Made by a program: the position numbers and the translations under genes
The notes under the pieces: generated by a model
What the model was told of the DNA's origin: nothing
Seen by the model: the letters and a program-made list of their open reading frames with translations, nothing else
The model's database searches: none
In this document: piece by piece, positions 38,132 to 46,651 of the stretch
Layout of the letters: the number at the start of each line of letters is the position of its first letter
How positions within the stretch are numbered: position 1 is the stretch's first letter
NCBI GenBank assembly: GCA_017608045.1
Contig: JAFCGN010000005.1
Coordinates: 1-48,115, forward strand
Reading direction: 5' to 3'
DNA: 48,115 nucleotides
Origin: Candidatus Parvarchaeota archaeon
Lineage (GTDB): Archaea; Nanobdellota; Nanobdellia; JAFCGN01

Positions 38132-38959
38132 TTACTCAAAAACAGCTCTTCCTTTTATCATGAAAGACCATTTTATTGGCAGACTTATTACTTCTGTTCT
38201 TACACATTTATTATATAAGCAATACCCGCTTAATCCCTTATCAGTAATGCAGCTTGTATAAGATGTTGCAGGTATATGCTCGCATCTTGTGCCATAACAA
38301 TGTTCGGCATTAATTTTTTTGCAAACGCATGCGCCTGTAGCTATATTTCCCCTGTTGCATGTATCTTTAAAAGTATATGATTCAAACAAAAAAGAACTGC
38401 AACCATCATTAAAAACACAAGAAAATGTGCCTATTTTAGCATCATCAATATATTCGCAATTATTTGATTCAACTTCGTATCCTGCAGGGCATATGCAAAA
38501 TGGTTTTTTTTCTCCATCTTCTTCTATGCCTGTTTTTATGCAAGGTTTTGTTGCACTTTCATCATTAAAAACGCATGAAGAACTTTTTTGCGTGCAAGCA
38601 TAATCTGTTTGTCCTTCTTGCGGAAGAATAGTTACTGCGTGACATACTCCTTCAATTCTGTAAGGGTCCACCTCATATTCTGTATTAGCACTTATGCAAA
38701 TATCTTTCGTGCATGGATTATTATCGTCACAATCATTTGAAGAAAGACATTCTATTGTAGCACTCGTGTCTGGATTACAAGTTATACTGCAAGTGCTTTC
38801 AGTGCAAGGAAGAGCAAAATTAACTAATTGATTCTGATTAAAAGTTTTAATTATGGAAATGCTGTTTTTGTTAAAAGCAAATGAAAGAATGAGCGTGATT
38901 GCAATAAATAAAATCCCTACTTGAACAAACCAAATTTTTTTCTTAATCTTATTTAACAA
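38132..38959 (-). CDS. Cys-rich membrane-anchored extracellular protein
   Basis: N-terminal TM; CLSSNDCDDNNPCTKDICISANTEYEVDP, many Cys. Confidence 0.7.
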   Translation of the reverse strand: MLNKIKKKIWFVQVGILFIAITLILSFAFNKNSISIIKTFNQNQLVNFALPCTESTCSITCNPDTSATIECLSSNDCDDNNPCTKDICISANTEYEVDPYRIEGVCHAVTILPQEGQTDYACTQKSSSCVFNDESATKPCIKTGIEEDGEKKPFCICPAGYEVESNNCEYIDDAKIGTFSCVFNDGCSSFLFESYTFKDTCNRGNIATGACVCKKINAEHCYGTRCEHIPATSYTSCITDKGLSGYCLYNKCVRTEVISLPIKWSFMIKGRAVFE

Positions 38960-40818
38960 TTACTATCACCTTCATTAGCAGAACAATCAAAATCATTATC
39001 AACAGGTTCTTTATGTATCCCCTCACCACTGCAAACAATGTTAGAATCTCCAATAAGAATAGCACACCCTGTGTGTTGTTCATTAGTATTTGTTACATAA
39101 TGCACTACTTCAAACCCATCTTTTAAGCATTGTTCTGCATTAAGCTCTTTTGTATTATCATTATCAACATAATAATTATCATTAATGCAAGCGTAATCAT
39201 CGCAATTTAATTCTGTGCCAAGAGTACACACCCCCCCGCAATCTGTTTCTACTTCTCCATCATCTATTAAATTATTATAACAACTTTGCGTTGCTGTAAT
39301 ACAAGTCATTCCTTCACTGAGATCGCAGGAAAAAGAATTGCAGGTTTTCCCTGTAACAGAATCTGTGTAAGTTAAGCCCTGACATTCTGCTGTAGCATTT
39401 ATATCCATAATGTTTATATTCCATGTTATTCCTGCTGTTTTCCTATTTAATTGCTCTTCAAACGAGTAAAATTCAGGGCTTGTTATTTCATCAATCAGGT
39501 CTTTTATAATTGCTTGATTTACAACTCTTATTGTGTATTCTTCACAAGTTAATCCTTTTTCAAAATTACCTTGGTCTTCATCCCCGCATTTTTCAACAGT
39601 GCATAAAGACCCGTCTTCAGCAACATTTCTTTTATTTGAATATGAACTATCATAAACAACAAATAATTGTTCAGATTCATCTCCATAACCATTAAAAAAC
39701 CTCCATGTGTTTGAAGAACCCCCTTCTAATTTCCCCACATTTGTTCTTGCGCAAGGAAGTCGTGTTACTTGTGTTTTATCATCATTTATATAAAATTCAT
39801 CAGGACAATCTCCACTAAAATGCTCGTTGCAAAAATCACTTGCTTCATCTCCAGTTAATTCTAATTTGTTAGAAACTATGCTTAAAAATGCACTCCTCCA
39901 ATCATATTTAGCATAACACCTCCTCCCATAATCTTTTGTTTGCCCGCAAGTTGTTAAAGCAATCATGAATTTCCCATACCTTGAACTCAAATAATTCTTT
40001 ATTGCATAATCAATCCATGGGTCATCTTCATCACCGTACTCTCCTTGAACAAAATCTTTAGCAAGCACATACATCTTAAGCAATTCATTAAAATCCTTCA
40101 CTTTAATTGTTGTTGTAAAAGTATAATTTATGATTTTATTATCATTAACAGAATAACTTATTGTTTGTTCTACTAAATTTTTTGGAATAAAAGCAATCTC
40201 AAGATACCATCCAGGGGAATAACTATTCTCAATTGTTAAAGAATCATCATAATAAAAATTAGTAATTTTCGCTTCATAATTTATGCAATCAGTTGGAGGT
40301 ATGTTAGTATTCAGTTCATGCAATCTTGAACAAACATTATCATCCGCCTTATTAAAATAAGTATTCAAATATTTTTCTAATGTGCCAATAATCTCATCAA
40401 TTGTTGGAACACACACTTTATCATAATTCCTCCAATAGGGGAAAGTATCTTCAGGAATAAAATCTTGAGTTTTAAAGAGATTGTTATTTGAATCAAGATA
40501 TTCAGGTATTACTGAGGATTTAGTGCTGTAAAAACCGCATCCTACATCATTATTTATTATTCCACCCCTGCTTCCTGTCATAAAAGAAGCGTAATCTGTT
40601 GCATATGTTCTTTCTTGGTCTTCAAGATATTTTATTTGCTCAGAAGAACCAATAGATTCTCCAACATATTGTTTTATGGTTGAGGTTCTGCCAACAGTAG
40701 AGTCTAAATAAAAAACCCCGCCTATTGCTAAACCAATCATCATTATTTGAGCAAACATTATTAAATACTCTTCAGCACCTTTTTTATTCAATTTAACTAA
40801 CCTCTTCACCCTTGTCAA
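38953..40818 (-). CDS. Pilin-like large extracellular protein with Cys-rich C-terminus
   Basis: VKLNKKGAEEYLIMFAQIMMIGLAIGGVFYL leader/helix; CYNNLIDDGEVETDCGGVC. Confidence 0.7.
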   Translation of the reverse strand: MTRVKRLVKLNKKGAEEYLIMFAQIMMIGLAIGGVFYLDSTVGRTSTIKQYVGESIGSSEQIKYLEDQERTYATDYASFMTGSRGGIINNDVGCGFYSTKSSVIPEYLDSNNNLFKTQDFIPEDTFPYWRNYDKVCVPTIDEIIGTLEKYLNTYFNKADDNVCSRLHELNTNIPPTDCINYEAKITNFYYDDSLTIENSYSPGWYLEIAFIPKNLVEQTISYSVNDNKIINYTFTTTIKVKDFNELLKMYVLAKDFVQGEYGDEDDPWIDYAIKNYLSSRYGKFMIALTTCGQTKDYGRRCYAKYDWRSAFLSIVSNKLELTGDEASDFCNEHFSGDCPDEFYINDDKTQVTRLPCARTNVGKLEGGSSNTWRFFNGYGDESEQLFVVYDSSYSNKRNVAEDGSLCTVEKCGDEDQGNFEKGLTCEEYTIRVVNQAIIKDLIDEITSPEFYSFEEQLNRKTAGITWNINIMDINATAECQGLTYTDSVTGKTCNSFSCDLSEGMTCITATQSCYNNLIDDGEVETDCGGVCTLGTELNCDDYACINDNYYVDNDNTKELNAEQCLKDGFEVVHYVTNTNEQHTGCAILIGDSNIVCSGEGIHKEPVDNDFDCSANEGDSNC

Positions 40819-41359
40819 TAATGTAAAGTATGATTGCTTGTTTTTCTTGATTCCTTAAATAAGGACTGAACAACTCCACTCTGCAATTAGTTGCAGTTCC
40901 ATAAACATTTAAGTTTCTCCTATTTGCTGAATATTTATCAATAAAATCTTGGGCTTCCAAACATTCATCAGCAAGACAAATATAAAAATCTGCCTTCTCA
41001 TTAAAAGCAGGCATTAAGCGTATTATGTCAAGTGAATCCTCCCATGGAAGTGAACTTCCTTCTATTTCACCATTTTCATCAATTGATATGTTATAAAATT
41101 CTAAAAGATTATTATAATTCAAGTCATCAGATAAAACAAAACCCGTAGTCCCTCTTCTTGAATAATCTCCAGAAAGAATATTGTTAAGAATTGTTTGGCA
41201 TGATAATTGCACTGATTTATCAATTTTACCAATTGTTGCTGTCCCTGTCATTGATTTCATAGCTACTCTGTAAGCAATGATTAAAGATACAGAAATTAAC
41301 ATAAATATAGCAATACCTAATGGACTTGTTGCTTTTTTTGATTTCATATTTTCACGCAT
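40793..41359 (-). CDS. Pilin-like protein
   Basis: MKSKKATSPLGIAIFMLISVSLIIAYRVAMKS. Confidence 0.65.
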   Translation of the reverse strand: MRENMKSKKATSPLGIAIFMLISVSLIIAYRVAMKSMTGTATIGKIDKSVQLSCQTILNNILSGDYSRRGTTGFVLSDDLNYNNLLEFYNISIDENGEIEGSSLPWEDSLDIIRLMPAFNEKADFYICLADECLEAQDFIDKYSANRRNLNVYGTATNCRVELFSPYLRNQEKQAIILYIIDKGEEVS

Positions 41360-41391
41360 ATTATTTTTTATTCATTTTATTTACTAATTTT

Positions 41392-42630
41392 TTATGTTTG
41401 TTCATAAGGATCATAATCTTCTGGGTTATAATTAAAATAACTTGTTAAATAAAAATCCCCGTAATGTTCAGTGCCGTCTTCAAATCTAATCTTGATTGGA
41501 TAATGTATGTCAAAAGGAAGGCAGTAATCGTTTTCGTCATCACCGCACACACCATTATTATAGAACCATTTTTGTTCTGTCTGCGCATCAAAAATCTCTA
41601 CTTCAAAAATAATCTCTCCTTTATACGGCACTTCTTTTTCATCATAACAATATTCAATATCAGGGTCCCAATTATAACCATTGCTTTCACAATCATTCTC
41701 ATTATCATAATTTTCAACTGCCTGTTTTAAAGTCATACCCTTGTTAATAAACATGTTCGCGCATTCAAATCCAATATTTATTGGAAAGTTTCTTGCTATT
41801 TGATAATTGTTTCCAATCCCCCCAAAACTCAAACCACTTAATTCATAAGAAGAATCTGTTGGACTGTCCCCTTCAGGCTTTTTAAGTGCTACAATTGCAT
41901 ACCTGTAATTCTTCGGAAAAACTTCGTTATTATCATACGTCCCTGTTCCTGTTGCTTCTACAACCTCCCAATCAACACCATCAACGGAAAGAAAAATGTA
42001 AAAAGAAGTGTCCCCGCCATCAATTTTGTTCATTGTTAAGACAACTGATGAAACCTCATTATTTTTACCCAAGTCAAACATTAACCAATCTGAAAAATCA
42101 TACATTTTATCATTCTTTAAGTATTCACAATAATAATTGGAATTATACGAAACTCTTTTCATAGCATACGGGCAATATTCAAGCAATCTTCCGTTATTAG
42201 AATCCGGGTGATACAAGGATTTAAAAACAAATCCATTGCTTCCTTGTATTTTTTCCAATAATTCTTCATCTGTTTCATCATTGTAATTTACTAAAATACT
42301 TGAAATAGTTTTTGGCACGCCTGCTGCATTATTTTTTTTAATTAATAATTTTCTCGCGTCAATAATGCCTGGATAAATTCTTCTATATTCTATAACATTG
42401 TCTTCTATAGGAGAGTAAAGATAAGAAAGTCCTTCATAAGCAAGACAATCAGCAGAATTAATCATCCTATCTGCTAAAAGCAAACTAATGCCTCTTGTTT
42501 GAGAATAGCCGAGCACAATATTGAAGTTCCCCATATTTTGGTATAATATAAGCGTGATTAGAGAGAAAATAACTACTGAACTCATTGTTAAAAAAATTGT
42601 TGGAATTGAAATCGCTGCTTTTTTACTCAC
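41392..42630 (-). CDS. Pilin-like protein with F5/8-type-C (discoidin)-like segment
   Basis: MSKKAAISIPTIFLTMSSVVIFSLITLIL; DWLMFDLGKNNEVSSVVLTMN...FYIFLSVDGVDWEVVEATGTGTYDNNEVFPKNYRYAIVAL. Confidence 0.65.
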   Translation of the reverse strand: MSKKAAISIPTIFLTMSSVVIFSLITLILYQNMGNFNIVLGYSQTRGISLLLADRMINSADCLAYEGLSYLYSPIEDNVIEYRRIYPGIIDARKLLIKKNNAAGVPKTISSILVNYNDETDEELLEKIQGSNGFVFKSLYHPDSNNGRLLEYCPYAMKRVSYNSNYYCEYLKNDKMYDFSDWLMFDLGKNNEVSSVVLTMNKIDGGDTSFYIFLSVDGVDWEVVEATGTGTYDNNEVFPKNYRYAIVALKKPEGDSPTDSSYELSGLSFGGIGNNYQIARNFPINIGFECANMFINKGMTLKQAVENYDNENDCESNGYNWDPDIEYCYDEKEVPYKGEIIFEVEIFDAQTEQKWFYNNGVCGDDENDYCLPFDIHYPIKIRFEDGTEHYGDFYLTSYFNYNPEDYDPYEQT

Positions 42631-43700
42631 TTAGCAACCACCTCAATAGTTTCTCCAATAACATTTATATCAAACTCGTAAACATAATTTATTTTATCTA
42701 AAATCTTATCATCTGCATTGCTAAAATCAAAGGAGAATTCATAATCATCGCAGTAAGAGTTTTTAAAAACTTCTTTCAAATTAATACAATATTTTTCATA
42801 TGAAAGATAATCTTGCGGTTTAGAAGGACTATTAATAACACTAATTTTTTTAAAATGCCCCCATTCAATGATATTCCCATCAGAATCAGTAACATCTTGT
42901 GTTTTTGTAAAAAAGTATTCATTAACGCAAAAAGTGTTATCATTATTAGAACTTAAATAAAATTTCCAAACAGGAAGCGAAATCCTCGCATTAAAACTTG
43001 TTTTTCTTCCGTTTATTCCTGAACCGCAGTAATTTTTACTTATTTTGTTCAAAAAACCATTTAAGGAAGTGTCTTCACCATTAATAACATAATAATTAGG
43101 GCAGAGAGTATCCATTATTTCTCTTTGTTTTGTAAAAGTTATTTCTCCCGTATCCGCATCTATTCTACTGAAAGGAGTGTTCTCTTTTATTATATCATAA
43201 GTTCTATGAATTCCAAAATTATTTTCTTCTTTTCCACAAGTATCTTTTTTGTTGGCAACAAACCAAAAATTCAAATTTTCATTAAGATACTTTTCATTTT
43301 TAAGAACATCATAATTTACTTCAATCAAACCATGACCTTCATTATTATACAAGGATGAAGAAAAACTGGAATCAATATTAGGGTTTGTCATTTCATTATC
43401 AAAGCCTTGAACTGCATTTGGAGTTATTTTAATACTATTTATTCTTATTTTATTGTCACTGCAATAATACTTTTTTTCTTCCTTATCCCAAGAACATCCT
43501 GTTGGAGGAGTATAAACTAAAGAAATGTCTTCTGGAGAAGAATAAAGAGAATTCATTATGTTTTCAACATCCAAAGCAAAATAAATAGCGGGTTTATTAT
43601 CTTGAAAAGCTACATTTAAAACATAACCCCCAATATTGATGCTGCTCACTAAAAACAATCCTGCAATTACCAAATTTGAGAGCATAGTTAGAGTTTCCAT
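42627..43700 (-). CDS. Hypothetical pilin-like/membrane-anchored extracellular protein
   Basis: METLTMLSNLVIAGLFLVSSINIGGYV; overlaps next gene by 4 nt. Confidence 0.65.
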   Translation of the reverse strand: METLTMLSNLVIAGLFLVSSINIGGYVLNVAFQDNKPAIYFALDVENIMNSLYSSPEDISLVYTPPTGCSWDKEEKKYYCSDNKIRINSIKITPNAVQGFDNEMTNPNIDSSFSSSLYNNEGHGLIEVNYDVLKNEKYLNENLNFWFVANKKDTCGKEENNFGIHRTYDIIKENTPFSRIDADTGEITFTKQREIMDTLCPNYYVINGEDTSLNGFLNKISKNYCGSGINGRKTSFNARISLPVWKFYLSSNNDNTFCVNEYFFTKTQDVTDSDGNIIEWGHFKKISVINSPSKPQDYLSYEKYCINLKEVFKNSYCDDYEFSFDFSNADDKILDKINYVYEFDINVIGETIEVVAK

Positions 43701-43703
43701 TTT

Positions 43704-44615
43704 TCAAACACTTCCAAGAGTCATAGCAATATTCGGGGTGTCTTTTATTCTATCAAAATTAAATCTTCTCACATTTATTCCATTTTCTTTATAAACCCAT
43801 AGCAAGAGATTATCATCACTATCACTACTAAAATCAGAGTAACTTTTGCCTGAAAGAAAAACAGGCATTGTATGAGTTTCAGAATTTTCATATGTCATAA
43901 AAGTTGTTATTGGAGAACAAGTAATGTATTCAAAGACATCAGCACTATTATAATCAACATGATTTACTCCTAAAAATTCCACGCAAAACTTATTAGAAGC
44001 ATCCTTAATCGTGTTAAAATAAGTTTCAGTATATGTTGTTGGTTTATTAAAAGTTATTGAAGAAACATAATTATTTGCTTTTTCTTGAACTTCAACACCA
44101 CTCAAATCTAATATGTTTAAACCATTGTTTAAATCTACGGGGTTTCCAAAAAAATTAATATCTTCAGGATTTTGTTTTAATTTGGCAAAGCACACGCAAA
44201 AAACGCCTTTGCATGTTTCAGCATAATTTTCTCTTTCTGATTTTTGATAGAGTTTGTTATCATAAAAATTTTGCAAAACATCAAGACAAGAATAAGGAGG
44301 TGGGAGTTTCTTGTTTAAAAGAATTTGTTCTAATTGAACATCATTTGTTGAAACTCTTTCATCAGAACCATAAATTTGAAACATGATAAAATTCTCAGGA
44401 AAACTTATTGATCCTGTGCCATAACTCGTTCTTGACTCTGTTGATACCTCTTTTGACGCTAAATTTATTGGAACAATTATTCCCTTCATTATGCCTGAAA
44501 TTCCTGCTTCTGTCAAATTTGTCATTTGAGAGATTATAACCATGAATCCAAAAACCACGGGAAGTACAAAAATAAGAATCACACCCACAACTTTAATCAT
44601 CATTTTTGGTATCAT
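43704..44615 (-). CDS. Membrane-anchored extracellular protein, tandem paralogue A
   Basis: N-terminal TM; MFQIYGSDERVS, SCLDVLQNFYDNK, CKGVFCVCFAKLK, KFCVEFLGVN, DVFEYITCSPI. Confidence 0.68.
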   Translation of the reverse strand: MIPKMMIKVVGVILIFVLPVVFGFMVIISQMTNLTEAGISGIMKGIIVPINLASKEVSTESRTSYGTGSISFPENFIMFQIYGSDERVSTNDVQLEQILLNKKLPPPYSCLDVLQNFYDNKLYQKSERENYAETCKGVFCVCFAKLKQNPEDINFFGNPVDLNNGLNILDLSGVEVQEKANNYVSSITFNKPTTYTETYFNTIKDASNKFCVEFLGVNHVDYNSADVFEYITCSPITTFMTYENSETHTMPVFLSGKSYSDFSSDSDDNLLLWVYKENGINVRRFNFDRIKDTPNIAMTLGSV

Positions 44616-44671
44616 TTTCTCATCTAATATATACTAACTTTTTATTAATAAATAATTAGTTAAATACACTA

Positions 44672-45586
44672 TCAGTCCCATAGATTAAAATCAATTTTTA
44701 TTTGAGGGTTTTCTAAAACATGTGTGAAAAAAGTGTTTATGACATTAATTTTTTCAGGAAAATAATTATATTGGAGAACACTTAAAGTGTATGTTGAAGG
44801 AAGGTTTTCCCCATTTTCTTCTTTTTCTATTCCTGTAACAAAATAAGCGCTTCTCCCTTTATAGTCCTTTGCATTTATTGGATAACAATAAATTGCATCA
44901 AAAACATCTTCAGGAAATAAATTTTCTTCATTAACTCCTAAAAATTCAACACATAAATTACTGGATGCGTTTGCTATATATGAGTAGGAATAATCATCCT
45001 TTAAATCTTCAGTTGGAATTTTAATTTGTGAAAAAAACATTCCTTTTGAATTATACCCGTATTCTCTTTGTTGAGCATAAAAATCAGTGTTATCAGAAAG
45101 CCAAGAAAATGGCAGGGTCTCAGAATAAGCACCTCCACTTTTTTCCTGCCATCCTTCTTTCAAATAAACAATGCAATTACAGAATTTGTTTTCACAATCA
45201 GAAGCTAAACTCTCATTAGTTATTTTTTTTGTAAGAAAGTATTGTAGCACAGAATAACAACTCTTCTCTGGTTTTTGTGGATCACTCCCCACCCATTCAT
45301 CACAGTCTGAACCAAAGCAAACATTTGGGTGAATAAAAAACTCATTATTGTGTGAGTATTCATGAGAACCATAAATTTGAATCCACACTCTTTCTTTTTC
45401 AAATAAAGTATCTGGTGCTGATGATTGCGTGCTTACTGCGTCAAAAGAATTAAAGTATTTATTATATCTTGCATTTTCATCACTATCAAAAAGTCCGACA
45501 ATATTAATTATTGCAAAAACAATACCAACTAAGACAATAACTCCAATTAAGGTATTCATTATTGTTGTTAAAGATACATCTACCAA
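44672..45586 (-). CDS. Membrane-anchored extracellular protein, tandem paralogue B
   Basis: N-terminal TM; WIQIYGSHEYSH, SCYSVLQYFLTKK, CENKFCNCIVYLKEG, NLCVEFLGVN, DVFDAIYCYPI. Confidence 0.68.
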   Translation of the reverse strand: MVDVSLTTIMNTLIGVIVLVGIVFAIINIVGLFDSDENARYNKYFNSFDAVSTQSSAPDTLFEKERVWIQIYGSHEYSHNNEFFIHPNVCFGSDCDEWVGSDPQKPEKSCYSVLQYFLTKKITNESLASDCENKFCNCIVYLKEGWQEKSGGAYSETLPFSWLSDNTDFYAQQREYGYNSKGMFFSQIKIPTEDLKDDYSYSYIANASSNLCVEFLGVNEENLFPEDVFDAIYCYPINAKDYKGRSAYFVTGIEKEENGENLPSTYTLSVLQYNYFPEKINVINTFFTHVLENPQIKIDFNLWD

Positions 45587-45597
45587 AACCTACACCT

Positions 45598-45753
45598 TTA
45601 TGTATACCCTTCACCTATGTTTATTAATTGCTCTCCAGCAGGTTTAATTCCAGAATATACAAGATAAAGCAAGAAAACAAGCACAACTAAAGCAAGAATT
45701 ATTGTTATAATTGTTTCCCAAGTCATGCTGATTGCTTTCTTATTCATTGCCAT
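45598..45753 (-). CDS. Micro-pilin-like protein (51 aa; below ORF-track cutoff)
   Basis: Read directly: MAMNKKAISMTWETIITIILALVVLVFLLYLVYSGIKPAGEQLINIGEGYT*. Confidence 0.72.
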   Translation of the reverse strand: MAMNKKAISMTWETIITIILALVVLVFLLYLVYSGIKPAGEQLINIGEGYT

Positions 45754-45816
45754 AAAAAATAAAGGAACTCTTATCTTATTAATTTAATGTTATTTAAAAA
45801 AAAATAAAAAATTTTT

Positions 45817-46317
45817 TTAACTCCATGCAGGGTTAAATGTAAGTTCTGAACACTCTAAACTTCCTTGGCTTGTTTCAATAGTTGTTTCTACTGCATCTGC
45901 AGGTATTGAAATTGTTCTTCCTTCATCGTTTGTGAAAGTGCATGGCTCTCCAATAGTCTCTCCATAACAATGCCTTGCTTCATTTCCTTGTCCAAGTTCT
46001 TTACTTAAATCAAAGGTTTTTGTGCAATACTTATGTTTATTAAATTGGGTTCTTGTGGGTTGAATTGTTTTCAAATCATTGCAATATGATTGACAAGAAA
46101 TTTTTGCTTGGCTCAGCGTGCTTGGAGCAGTTCCTCCAATAATATTGGAAAATCCTTGAAAAATATTTCCTCCTCCTGTCACCCACATTGCTGACATAAC
46201 AATAAGAACAAGTAATGCTAATGCACCAAGAACAAGAGTATTCATTGGCAATCCTTGAGCGTTTTTCATAAGCATTATTATGTTAATTAAACTTTTATTA
46301 TTTTTGGTTTTTAACAA
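45817..46317 (-). CDS. Pilin-like protein with Cys-containing ectodomain
   Basis: MKNAQGLPMNTLVLGALALLVLIVMSAMWVTGGG; start likely at the internal MKNAQG. Confidence 0.7.
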   Translation of the reverse strand: MLKTKNNKSLINIIMLMKNAQGLPMNTLVLGALALLVLIVMSAMWVTGGGNIFQGFSNIIGGTAPSTLSQAKISCQSYCNDLKTIQPTRTQFNKHKYCTKTFDLSKELGQGNEARHCYGETIGEPCTFTNDEGRTISIPADAVETTIETSQGSLECSELTFNPAWS

Positions 46318-46320
46318 TTT

Positions 46321-46500
46321 TTAAGGAAGGTAATCTTTTATTGATTGTTTTCCTATAGAATTATTAACTAAATCAACTAATTTTTGCGGTCCAGAAATTG
46401 AAATAAAAATAACAAGCAAGAGCACTGCAATTGTTAATGAAATTATTAATGCAAGAGTTCTTTGCGTCATACTTTTTCTTGATTTTATTAAATTTTTCAT
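46321..46500 (-). CDS. Micro-pilin-like protein (59 aa; below ORF-track cutoff)
   Basis: Read directly: MKNLIKSRKSMTQRTLALIISLTIAVLLLVIFISISGPQKLVDLVNNSIGKQSIKDYLP*. Confidence 0.7.
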   Translation of the reverse strand: MKNLIKSRKSMTQRTLALIISLTIAVLLLVIFISISGPQKLVDLVNNSIGKQSIKDYLP

Positions 46501-46501
46501 T

Positions 46502-46651
46502 CTAACCGCCTAAAAAAATGCTTCTCATCTCATTCAACAAATCTTCTCCTTTTCCTTTAAGCAAAACAATGATCAAGACAGCAGCAGTTGCAGCAACAAC
46601 AGCGAGTATTACTTTAAACAATGTTTCAACAGTTAAATCCCCTTTTTTCAT
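46502..46651 (-). CDS. Micro-pilin-like protein (49 aa; below ORF-track cutoff)
   Basis: Read directly: MKKGDLTVETLFKVILAVVAATAAVLIIVLLKGKGEDLLNEMRSIFLGG*; start overlaps upstream stop (ATGA). Confidence 0.72.
   Translation of the reverse strand: MKKGDLTVETLFKVILAVVAATAAVLIIVLLKGKGEDLLNEMRSIFLGG

Noticed and set aside
38319-38603. 94-aa plus-strand ORF antisense to the Cys-rich protein, and other antisense ORFs in the surface locus (39510, 41464, 41886, 43125, 45028, 45429)
   Set aside because: Antisense to well-supported coding frames and without recognisable domains.
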